This document shows, one piece after another, positions 29,868 through 36,346 of a stretch of DNA of 41,042 nucleotides. This stretch comes from a virus. A model generated the notes under the pieces. It made no database searches. It was not told the DNA's origin and saw nothing but the letters and a program-made list of their open reading frames with translations. The position numbers were made by a program, and so were the translations under genes. Location of the stretch: positions 1 through 41,042 of the IMG/VR virus record IMGVR_UViG_3300031673_000164; one strand, given 5' to 3'. Each line of letters opens with the position of its first letter. The stretch's first letter is position 1.

Positions 29868-31241
29868 ATGGCAGAAGACACGAAGGTTGACCTGATGGGT
29901 GAGGCTGGCGTCAGCGGACTACAGGTGTCCGGCGGCCTGCCTAGCGACCAGCCAATGAGGCAGCTCAAGGGCACCCTGGCTGTGAAGGTCTGGACGGAGA
30001 TGAGCCGCTATGACCCCGTGGTGGGCGCTGGCCTGTTCGCCATCGAGATGCTCGCCCGTCAGGTGCCGTGGCGCGTGGAGGCGGGAGGTGACGGCCCCCA
30101 GGCCGCGGAGCAGGTCGAGTTCGTGGAGGGCTGCATGGAGGACATGAGCCATTCGTGGACGGACATGCTCGGTGAGATCCTGACCTTCCTCGTCTACGGC
30201 TGGGAGTGGTCCGAACTCGTCTACAAGAAGCGCGCGGGTCCGGTCAAGGACTCGCCCGGCTCCTCGAGCAAGTACACGGACGGCCGGATTGGCTGGCGCA
30301 AGATCACGGGCCGCTCCCAGGAGACACGCGACCACTTCGTGTTTGACGACTCGAACGGCGTCACGGCCATGGTCCAGCGCGACCCGAACCGGGGGCTGGT
30401 CTACACGATCCCGATTGAGAAGAGTCTGCTATTCCGCACGACGGCGGCCAAGGGCAATCCCGAGGGGCGCAGCCTGCTGGAGCGGGCGTTCACGTCCTGG
30501 TACATGAAGAAGCGCATCCAGGACATTGAGGCCATCAGCATCGAGCGGGGGCCGGGGCTGCCGGTGATGTGGGTTCCGCCGCAGATCACGGCATCGAGCG
30601 CATCGTCGGATGACAGGGCGCGTTATGAGACGTTCCTGCTAACCGCAACGCGCATACGCAACGATGAGATGAAGGGCCTCGTCATGCCGCTGGCCTACGA
30701 CGCGCTCGGCAACAAGCTCTATGACTTCGAGTTGAAGTCCGCCACCGGGGAACAGCGGGTGGACACCGACCCGGTGGTCAAGCGGTATGACCAGCGCATC
30801 GCCGCCACGCTGCTGGCCGATTTCATTCTGCTAGGTACCGATTCGGGCAACCGCGCGCTGAGCACCGACAAGAGCGAGTTGTTCACCATCGCCATGAACA
30901 GCGTGCTGGACGAGGTGGCCGAAACATTCAACCGCCACGCCATCCCACGGCTCATGGCCCTGAACGGGTGGGGCACAGAGGAATGCCCGACCCTGGCCCA
31001 CGGTGGCGTGGAGCGGGTGGACCTGGACGTGCTCGGTACGTTCATCGAGCGGCTGTCCCGGGCCGGTGCCCCGCTGTTCCCTGACGACGTGCTGGAGGAC
31101 CACCTGCGCGAAGCCGCACGGCTGCCTGCGGTACCGGAGGGCGAGCGTGCGCTCCGGCCGCCGCCGCCCATGCCAGAGGCCCCGGCGCCCGTGGTCGTGC
31201 CGGGTGAGCCCGACGTGCCGGGTGAGGAAGCGCCCGCGTGA
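29868..31241 (+). CDS. Portal protein (DUF935/Mu gp29-like)
   Basis: This 457-residue protein follows the terminase after a 49-base gap without clear promoter. Typical segments are MSRYDPVVGAGLFAIEML (about 45-62), WSELVYKKR, a central IPIEKSLLFRTTAAKGNPEG, then LLERAF, SWYMKKRIQDIEAISIER, and a C-terminal FILLGTDSGNRALSTDKSELF. Portals form the dodecameric DNA channel at one vertex. The C-terminus is Pro/Ala-rich. Position between TerL and the gpF-like protein is standard for Mu-like and related head modules. Confidence 0.82.
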   Translation: MAEDTKVDLMGEAGVSGLQVSGGLPSDQPMRQLKGTLAVKVWTEMSRYDPVVGAGLFAIEMLARQVPWRVEAGGDGPQAAEQVEFVEGCMEDMSHSWTDMLGEILTFLVYGWEWSELVYKKRAGPVKDSPGSSSKYTDGRIGWRKITGRSQETRDHFVFDDSNGVTAMVQRDPNRGLVYTIPIEKSLLFRTTAAKGNPEGRSLLERAFTSWYMKKRIQDIEAISIERGPGLPVMWVPPQITASSASSDDRARYETFLLTATRIRNDEMKGLVMPLAYDALGNKLYDFELKSATGEQRVDTDPVVKRYDQRIAATLLADFILLGTDSGNRALSTDKSELFTIAMNSVLDEVAETFNRHAIPRLMALNGWGTEECPTLAHGGVERVDLDVLGTFIERLSRAGAPLFPDDVLEDHLREAARLPAVPEGERALRPPPPMPEAPAPVVVPGEPDVPGEEAPA

Positions 31242-33568
31242 CTTGGCTCGTGAAGGCACGGAAGACGCCGCCACGCATGGACGCGCTCTGGCGCGAAACG
31301 CTCGCCGCCTACGAGCGCATGGGCATAAAGCTGTATCCGGGCATTGAGCAGGCGCTGTTGCAGGCCATGAAGTCCACGAGCATGGCGCGGATCGCCGCCG
31401 CCTTCGAGGCGGGTAACTGGGCGCTGGTCGAGGGCGCGGTGGACTGGCAGACGCTGGCCGCCGCGTTGGGCCAGGAGATGGGCCCCGGGCTGCGCTCGGC
31501 CATGGAGGAGGGCGGCCGCCTCGCCCTGACCCGGATGCCTGGCACGGTCAGCATGGGCTGGCAGGTCATCGACCCGCTCGTGGTCAACTACCTGAACAGC
31601 CACCTCCCGACGCTGATCCGCGAGGTGACGGACGAAACACGGGCAGCGGTGCGACTCGCCACTCGACTGGCCTACGAGAACGGACTCGGTACCCAGGCAG
31701 CAGCTCGGGCCATCCGGTCCAGCATCGGGCTGACGCAGATGCAGGCCCGGGCCGTCACGTCGTTTCGGCAAGGCGTCATTGAGGCGGCCGACCGGGACCT
31801 GGGCGTGGACTACCTGCACGAGCGGTGGGCCATGAGCCGGGACGTGGTGCGGCGCAATGCCCAGGTGACGCTGGCGAACGCCAACCGGCTGGCCGACGCC
31901 TACCAACAGCGGGCCATCACGCAGCGCGCCCTGACCATAGCCAGGACCGAGGCGACCCGAGCCGTGACAGCCGGCCGTTCGGCGTTCTGGACCCAGGCCA
32001 TGCGCGAGGGTGCGCTCAACCCCGAATACCACGAGATCATGTGGCTGGCGTCGCCTTCGGAACGGACATGCGATATCTGTATGCGGCTCCACAAAACGAC
32101 CGTGCCGGTAGGGCAATCGTTCCCCGAGGGCGACCCGCCGATTCATCCGTCGTGTCTACCCGGCGAGGCGGTAGTAGCGCCCCGTGGTCGGATCGTGGGC
32201 GCCACGAAACGGTGGTTTCACGGCGATCTCATCATCCTCCGCTGTGCCGACGCGCTCCCACTCTCCTGCACGCCAAACCACCCGGTACTCACGCGGCACG
32301 GGTGGGTGCCGGCGGGCAGCGTGAATGTAGGTGACGAGATCGCGCACCCTGGTTTCAGTCAGGGGGTCGGGGACGGTGATGGGCAGGACGTAGATGCACC
32401 AGCCCGCATTGAGGATATAGCGGAAGCGTTCCTCCACGCGGGCGAAGTGTCTGCCGAAAAAGTGAAAGTTGCCGCCCCAGATTTCCACGGCGACGGGATC
32501 GAGGGCCAGGTCGCAATTGTAGGGACCTATCGCGAGTTGCTGGACGGGATCGAGCCCGTGGGCCTGGAGCATGCGCATAGCGTCGAGTTCCAGGGGCGAA
32601 ACGTTCGGGAGGGTGCGCTGCTTCCCGAGGGCGATGCTGCACTTATGCAAGAATCCCTGGGGTTGGCCTCGGACAGCATCGTGGGCGGCGGACACCTGGA
32701 AGTGGCGCTGGGTGGGGGTCCGGTGGCTCCACTTCAGCAACTCAGCCTCACTACGCCCCCGGGGTTGAATGCCGAGGGCGAGCAGGCGCTTGCGGATGGT
32801 CCTCCGGTCGACGTGGAGGTGCTTGGCGACCTGCAACTCGGACCACTCCATGTCGCGGTAGAGTTGCGCGATTACCGTTTCGGGCAAGTCCTTCTTCAAA
32901 GCCATCGCCACTTCTCCGGTTGGGTGTATAACCTCGAAACCACTTCAAGTTACTACATCGCAGACGGTTACGCTACCCACAACTGCCGTTGTGACACACG
33001 CATCGTGGACACGCGCAAGACGCGGAGCGCGGCAGGCCAGCGCACGGACGCGCGGATCCGCCAGATCGAGGAAGAACGGGCAGCCCGCGAGAACGCACGA
33101 CGGGGGGCGGCGGCCCGAGGCACAACCGCCCCGGCTGGACTCCGAGAAGCTTTGGCATCGCTTCCCGATGAGCCCGCGACGTTCCGGGCCTTTCATGCCA
33201 CGGCCGGGGAGGAGTTTGATGTCTTCGACCCCGCACGTTTTGGGACGGGAACGGATCCCGGTTACTTGGGACGCGGAGCATATCTATCAACCGACCCGAA
33301 CATCGCCGGAAAGGGTCAGAAGACGCTCGCCTTCGATGTAACCCTGAAGAATCCACTCCGCCTGGCGGCGGACAAGTGGGGCATGGACAAAGAGGCCCTC
33401 GTGAGGGGTGCACTTGATCTGACGCCAACAGCAACCGCGCGTGATGTTACCGCCGCCCTGCACCGCGCCGGGTACGATAGCGTGATGTTGGACTATTCGC
33501 GGCTGGGGTACCACCACCAGGAGATCATGGTGCCGAACCCGGAGGCTGCGCGGCGCGTCAAGCCGTGA
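31238..33568 (+). CDS. Mu gpF-like minor head protein with intein and C-terminal ART domain
   Basis: GTG 31238 gives 776 codons. Residues 1-305 are a gpF/SPP1 gp7-type head morphogenesis domain, with ALTIARTEATRAVTAGR (about 230-246) and TCDICMRLH before PIHPS. The conserved HP-x-C-R-C motif is interrupted at Ser305/Cys306 by a 277-residue intein (306-582) and resumes with CRC at 583. After splicing the protein would be 499 residues. Residues about 645-770 form an ADP-ribosyltransferase-like (ART-PolyVal) domain: FHAT with His653, GRGAYLST with Tyr682, and a final HQEIMV with Glu762, an H-Y-E triad. Minor head proteins can be injected, so the ART may act on host targets. It overlaps the portal by GTGA. 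Confidence 0.88.
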   Translation: MTWLVKARKTPPRMDALWRETLAAYERMGIKLYPGIEQALLQAMKSTSMARIAAAFEAGNWALVEGAVDWQTLAAALGQEMGPGLRSAMEEGGRLALTRMPGTVSMGWQVIDPLVVNYLNSHLPTLIREVTDETRAAVRLATRLAYENGLGTQAAARAIRSSIGLTQMQARAVTSFRQGVIEAADRDLGVDYLHERWAMSRDVVRRNAQVTLANANRLADAYQQRAITQRALTIARTEATRAVTAGRSAFWTQAMREGALNPEYHEIMWLASPSERTCDICMRLHKTTVPVGQSFPEGDPPIHPSCLPGEAVVAPRGRIVGATKRWFHGDLIILRCADALPLSCTPNHPVLTRHGWVPAGSVNVGDEIAHPGFSQGVGDGDGQDVDAPARIEDIAEAFLHAGEVSAEKVKVAAPDFHGDGIEGQVAIVGTYRELLDGIEPVGLEHAHSVEFQGRNVREGALLPEGDAALMQESLGLASDSIVGGGHLEVALGGGPVAPLQQLSLTTPPGLNAEGEQALADGPPVDVEVLGDLQLGPLHVAVELRDYRFGQVLLQSHRHFSGWVYNLETTSSYYIADGYATHNCRCDTRIVDTRKTRSAAGQRTDARIRQIEEERAARENARRGAAARGTTAPAGLREALASLPDEPATFRAFHATAGEEFDVFDPARFGTGTDPGYLGRGAYLSTDPNIAGKGQKTLAFDVTLKNPLRLAADKWGMDKEALVRGALDLTPTATARDVTAALHRAGYDSVMLDYSRLGYHHQEIMVPNPEAARRVKP
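32153..32983 (+). mobile_element. Intein in the minor head protein
   Basis: The intein spans Cys306 to Asn582 of the precursor. Block A is CLPGEAVV with Cys1. Block B contains TPNH (345-348), the T-x-x-H site, followed by VLTRHGWVPAGSVNVGDEI. Blocks F/G read VYNLETTSSYYIADGYATHN, with the penultimate His581, Asn582 and Cys583 as the +1 nucleophile. All class 1 splicing residues are thus present. Splicing would join HPS to CRC at the conserved motif of the host domain. Between blocks B and F (about 180 residues) there is no LAGLIDADG, HNH or other sense-strand endonuclease; that stretch is the antisense shadow of the gene at 32156-32905. Confidence 0.93.
32156..32905 (-). CDS. Antisense EDxHD/Vsr-like homing endonuclease within the intein
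   Basis: The minus-strand ATG at 32905 has GGAG eight bases upstream; a GTG at 32911 is also possible. It encodes 249 residues. An N-terminal helix-turn-helix (LPETVIAQLYRDM, then LQVAKHLHVDRRTIRKRLL) is followed by a nuclease core: SPLELDAMRML with a Glu, QQLAIGPYNCDLAL with an Asp, VAVEIWGGNFHFFGRH with a Glu and two His, and RFRYILNAGW. This order matches the Vsr-related EDxHD homing endonucleases found in phage introns and split-intein loci. A C-terminal region (YRVVWRAGEW) follows. The stop (CTA on +) is the reverse complement of intein codon 2, so the gene lies wholly inside the intein. Confidence 0.85.
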   Translation of the reverse strand: MALKKDLPETVIAQLYRDMEWSELQVAKHLHVDRRTIRKRLLALGIQPRGRSEAELLKWSHRTPTQRHFQVSAAHDAVRGQPQGFLHKCSIALGKQRTLPNVSPLELDAMRMLQAHGLDPVQQLAIGPYNCDLALDPVAVEIWGGNFHFFGRHFARVEERFRYILNAGWCIYVLPITVPDPLTETRVRDLVTYIHAARRHPPVPREYRVVWRAGEWERVGTAEDDEIAVKPPFRGAHDPTTGRYYRLAG

Positions 33569-33650
33569 TGCCCGGGAGCCCGCTACTGGATAATTGCCGG
33601 GCGGCGTTGTAGGTTAGGCTTACCGAATAGGGCAACCGGAGGGGACCCGG

Positions 33651-34082
33651 ATGACCGCACGTCGTTGTGGCAGTTGTTCCATGTGCTGCACCTGGCTTGC
33701 CGTGGAGGCGCTTCAGAAGGGGGCCGGGACGCCGTGCGAGCACCTGAGCCCGCACGGCTGCGCCATCTACGACACCCGCCCCGATGAATGCCGGATCTTC
33801 GAGTGCCTATGGCTACAGGGGCTTGGTGACTTGAGCGTGCGGCCTGACCGGATGGGTGGCGTAGTGACGGCGGCACCGGAGAAGCGGCTGCTGGTGATCT
33901 TCACGCCCGACCTGGAGCTGGATCAGCATTCGGCCCACGTCCGCGGGCTATTGCAGAAGCAGATGGCGCGAGGCCACGGAATCGCGCTGGTGAAGGCCGC
34001 CGAACCCCGGCGCATCCTGGCAGCGGAACACGACCTGGCCGGTATCATAGGCGATATGTCGGCCCTGGAAGACGTAGCCTGA
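33651..34082 (+). CDS. YkgJ-like cysteine cluster protein
   Basis: The gene has 143 codons, with ribosome site GGAGGGG. The cysteine cluster CGSCSMCC (6-13), then PCEHL, GCAIYDTRPDECRIFEC, is the zinc/iron-chelating YkgJ/UPF0153 pattern. These proteins bind a metal cluster and are seen near modification genes. The last 60 residues are helical. The 82-base gap before it contains TTGCCG (33594) and TAGGCT (33615) but with only 15 bases between, so no promoter is claimed. Confidence 0.7.
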   Translation: MTARRCGSCSMCCTWLAVEALQKGAGTPCEHLSPHGCAIYDTRPDECRIFECLWLQGLGDLSVRPDRMGGVVTAAPEKRLLVIFTPDLELDQHSAHVRGLLQKQMARGHGIALVKAAEPRRILAAEHDLAGIIGDMSALEDVA

Positions 34083-34106
34083 GTTACTTCAACCAAGGGG
34101 GATATT

Positions 34107-34352
34107 ATGGACAGTGGGGCGCATGGAGTAAAGAAGCCCGGACGACCACGGAAGCGGCCCCTACCGTCGCCGCTTGGTGGCAACGTAGAGCGCATCGGCG
34201 TCAACCTCAGCCCCGAGAGCGCTTGTATGCTGCGCGAAGTCTCGGAGCGCGAGGGCAAGCCGATGGCGGCCGTCGTGCGAGAACTGCTTTGTCCTCCACT
34301 GAGGGCACGCTGGGCTGATATGCAGGCCGAGGACGCGGCCCACGGTGGCTGA
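34107..34352 (+). CDS. RHH-like small DNA-binding protein
   Basis: The gene has 81 codons, with ribosome site AAGGGGG. A basic, Pro/Arg/Lys-rich tail (GVKKPGRPRKRPLPSP, AT-hook-like GRPRKRP) is followed by a ribbon-helix-helix-like segment (IGVNLSPESACMLREVSERE, then PMAAVVRELL). It likely binds DNA and may regulate the accessory cassette that starts here. It overlaps the neuA start by eight bases. Confidence 0.6.
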   Translation: MDSGAHGVKKPGRPRKRPLPSPLGGNVERIGVNLSPESACMLREVSEREGKPMAAVVRELLCPPLRARWADMQAEDAAHGG

Positions 34353-35046
34353 GTACCTGTGGGTCATCCCCGTGAAGGGCGAGAGCGAGCGGTGTCCGGG
34401 CAAGAACACGAGGCCCACGGGACCGGACGACCTGCCCATGTTCCTGCACACGGTACGCGAGGCGCTGCTCCTCAGCGGGCACGTCGTTGTGGCGACCGAT
34501 GAGACGGAGGTGGGCGAGACGTCGTGGCGCACCAACGTGGCCGAGGTGCTGTTCCGCCCGCCCCACCTGTCCGAGTCGAGCGTCAGCGCCGTGGACGTGG
34601 TGCTCTGGGTCATGGACAAGCTGGACACCCCCGAGGACGATGAGCACGCCGTAGGGATGCTGCTGCCCACCAGCCCGCTACGCACCGCTGAGACGATCCG
34701 GCGCTGCATGGAGCTCTGGGAGCGCGATCCCTGCGCCTCGGTCGCCACGGTACGCGGGGCCCACCGGGAGGCGCTGCGCTACGCCAATTCATCCAACTGG
34801 CTGGCCCCGCTCAGGCCACCGGGCGGTGCCGCCGACCCGTATTTGATCGGCTGGCCCCGACCCCCGAAGTGCTACGTGAGCACGGGCGGCTGTCAGATCG
34901 CCTCTGCCCGCACGCTCAGGGCACAGGGCCGGTATTGGGTGCCGAAGACGCGGCCGGTGGTCGTGGACGCCCTGGAGGGGCTGGACGTGGACACGGAGGC
35001 CGACTGGCAGTTGGCCGATGCGTGGCTGAGGAGGCGGGCGGCATGA
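34345..35046 (+). CDS. neuA: NeuA-type CMP-nonulosonic acid cytidylyltransferase
   Basis: The GTG at 34345 gives 233 residues, a normal length. The nucleotide-binding motif VIPVKGESERCPGKN (7-21) corresponds to the I-P-A-R-G-G-S-K-R-x-P-x-K-N signature. Later motifs are VVVATDE (47-53), RPPHLSESSVSAVDVV (71-86), MLLPTSPLR (105-113), a SVATV-like ASVATVRGAHRE, and a final VDTEADWQLADAW (about 215-227) matching the I-D-x-x-x-D-W-x-x-A-E end. It transfers CMP from CTP to a nonulosonic acid such as sialic, legionaminic or pseudaminic acid. It pairs with NeuB (25779). It ends by ATGA in the next gene. Confidence 0.82.
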   Translation: MAEYLWVIPVKGESERCPGKNTRPTGPDDLPMFLHTVREALLLSGHVVVATDETEVGETSWRTNVAEVLFRPPHLSESSVSAVDVVLWVMDKLDTPEDDEHAVGMLLPTSPLRTAETIRRCMELWERDPCASVATVRGAHREALRYANSSNWLAPLRPPGGAADPYLIGWPRPPKCYVSTGGCQIASARTLRAQGRYWVPKTRPVVVDALEGLDVDTEADWQLADAWLRRRAA

Positions 35047-35393
35047 GGGTGGCGTTGCTGGCTGTCATGCTGATGGCCGGGTGCAGCGGCACGCTAGACG
35101 TGGTGGATCCGGTGCCGATGGAGCCTGGCACGGTGCAGGACGCAGCGGCGGCACTCATCAGCGCGTGTACGGGGCGGGACGTATCGGCGCGCGATGCGCG
35201 GTGGTTCGTGGTGGAGGAGATCGCTGGCCACCCAGATGCGCTGGGCGGCTGGGAGAAGCCGAACAGCATCTACCTCCTGCGCCCCGTCGTGGACGACCTG
35301 AAGGTGGGCGCGCACGAACTGCTCCACAACGTGCTCCGGGGGAATCCAAGCCACTCAAATCCGCTTTGGGATGACTGCGGGGTGATGCCGTGA
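35043..35393 (+). CDS. Lipoprotein with HExxH motif
   Basis: ATG 35043 gives 116 residues. The N-terminus is a lipoprotein signal: MRVALLAVMLMAGC with lipobox Cys14. A later HELLH (91-95) in VGAHELLHNVLRGN is a zincin-type motif, and the third ligand could be within SHSNPLWDDC. Phage lipoproteins are often placed in the host envelope for superinfection exclusion or lysis control. Whether this one is a real peptidase is uncertain. It follows neuA by ATGA. Confidence 0.65.
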   Translation: MRVALLAVMLMAGCSGTLDVVDPVPMEPGTVQDAAAALISACTGRDVSARDARWFVVEEIAGHPDALGGWEKPNSIYLLRPVVDDLKVGAHELLHNVLRGNPSHSNPLWDDCGVMP

Positions 35394-35485
35394 GCCTGCA
35401 CCTGTCCCGGGAGCCATGGCATACGCTGACCGGGTACTGGCGAGGGTGCAATAGGCTGGACATATTGGCGATAAGGAGGGGACCT

Positions 35486-35761
35486 ATGAGCAAGCCAATG
35501 GAGTTTGACGCCACCACTATCGGCAAGCTGGTCGAGGACATGGTAGGTGGCCCCCTACCTATTGGCTCTCGGGTGGAGGTGCGAATCGCCATCACGGCAC
35601 CGGAGGACATCGACCCGCCGTGGCTCCACGCGACACCGGCGAACGCCGACACGATAGCGATCAAGGTTCGGTGCGGTGAATACAGGACCATGCGGGAGAT
35701 GCGAGACCTGGCCCCCGTGGATTGCGATGTGTACTACCGCGCCCCGGAGGCGGTACCATGA
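35486..35761 (+). CDS. Hypothetical small protein
   Basis: ATG 35486 has a very strong ribosome site AAGGAGGGG. The frame is open upstream to a GTG at 35390 that overlaps the previous stop, so a 123-residue form is possible, but the first 32 residues look less coding. The 91-residue form has VEDMVGGPLPIGSRVEVRIA and a DVYYRAPE tail. No family recognised. Confidence 0.55.
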   Translation: MSKPMEFDATTIGKLVEDMVGGPLPIGSRVEVRIAITAPEDIDPPWLHATPANADTIAIKVRCGEYRTMREMRDLAPVDCDVYYRAPEAVP

Positions 35762-36000
35762 AACGCACGGACTTCCTGAAGGCGCTGGTGGTTGTGCCGT
35801 TCGCGCCGGCGATCCTAGCCAAGCTGAAGCCGGAGCCGCCCACATGGGTGGATACCGGAAGCATCGGCGTAGTCCGAGTCCGGGATGCGCTGAGCCAATA
35901 CGGCATGATGGATAAGCGCCTGACAGACATCACCCTGGCCTACTTCCGCGACGATGCGTGGCGCTTCACCGGGTCCGCATGGCCCAAGATGCCCGGTTGA
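35758..36000 (+). CDS. Small exported or membrane-associated hypothetical protein
   Basis: ATG 35758 overlaps the preceding TGA and gives 80 residues. The start MKRTDFLKALVVVPFAPAIL resembles a Tat/Sec-like signal with an R-T-D-F-L-K motif, seen in small phage proteins. The remainder holds DALSQYGMMDKRLTDI. It is the last gene of the accessory cassette; its stop codon overlaps the next promoter. Confidence 0.55.
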   Translation: MKRTDFLKALVVVPFAPAILAKLKPEPPTWVDTGSIGVVRVRDALSQYGMMDKRLTDITLAYFRDDAWRFTGSAWPKMPG

Positions 36001-36025
36001 CGACTTACCGATAAGGTTATATCTT
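35997..36025 (+). promoter_or_regulatory. Promoter at the head-gene leader
   Basis: TTGACG (35997-36002) overlaps the TGA of the upstream gene. After 17 bases TATCTT (36020-36025) follows, within the octamer TATATCTT (36018-36025) that also occurs in the promoter at 23801. It sits at the start of a 346-base non-coding region, so a transcript starting near 36032 is expected. Confidence 0.6.
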
Positions 36026-36031
36026 AGCACC

Positions 36032-36172
36032 TTGAAGGAATGACATAGCGGAGCCGAGCGCGACGGCCCGCCGACGGGGCAGAGAACCGTAGCATTTCGG
36101 GCCGCCCGTCCTGAGCAGCGAGTACCGGACACACGAGATCCGGGAAACCTCCTTGGGACGGGCGGCCTTTTT
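36032..36172 (+). ncRNA. Candidate structured leader RNA or small RNA
   Basis: The region between the promoter at 35997 and the terminator at 36172 has no ORF of note but can fold. It has a GACGGC/GCCGAC-rich part (36060-36080), and a long-range stem 36100-36111 with 36156-36167 that encloses a smaller stem, CCGGA (36125-36129) with TCCGG (36139-36143). It would give a transcript of about 140 bases ending in a T-run. It may be an independent RNA, or a leader that controls read-through to the capsid genes. No known RNA family is recognised. Confidence 0.45.
36100..36172 (+). terminator. Strong intrinsic terminator
   Basis: A perfect 12-bp stem (GGCCGCCCGTCC at 36100-36111, GGACGGGCGGCC at 36156-36167) is followed directly by TTTTT (36168-36172) and CGTTT. 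The 44-base loop contains its own small hairpin. It is the clearest factor-independent terminator in the window, and it lies just before the head genes. The rest of the gap, 36173-36346, holds a small CCGC-TTCG-GCGG hairpin at 36239-36250 and nothing else recognisable. Confidence 0.75.
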
Positions 36173-36346
36173 CGTTTCAGGGAGACGACTTCGTGCAGGG
36201 TTGGAGCAAGGAAAGACGGGTATGGGCGTGAACGGCCCCCGCTTCGGCGGTTAATTGACCCGACCCCACCGGACAGGGGACATCCTCGCCGCGGCGTCCA
36301 CGTGGCCCCACGTCCGGCCAACCCTGCCAAGCATAGGAGTTCACTA

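Noticed and set aside
30719-32146. 475-codon minus-strand frame over portal and minor head genes
   Set aside because: Arg/His/Leu-rich without domains; it is antisense to two strongly supported genes and lies outside the intein.
32370-32880. LAGLIDADG or HNH endonuclease on the sense strand of the intein
   Set aside because: No such motif appears; the sense residues are Gly/Asp/Val-rich and mirror the antisense gene.
32906-32983. Promoter for the antisense endonuclease
   Set aside because: A TATACA element is present on the minus strand, but the only -35-like TTGAAG is 12 bases away, too close for a standard promoter; not claimed.
33594-33620. Promoter before the cysteine-cluster gene
   Set aside because: TTGCCG and TAGGCT are only 15 bases apart and weak; left out of the feature list.
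36032-36346. tRNA or tmRNA gene
   Set aside because: No T-loop (GGTTCGAATCC-like) or acceptor stem pattern; the structure is a terminator-type hairpin.
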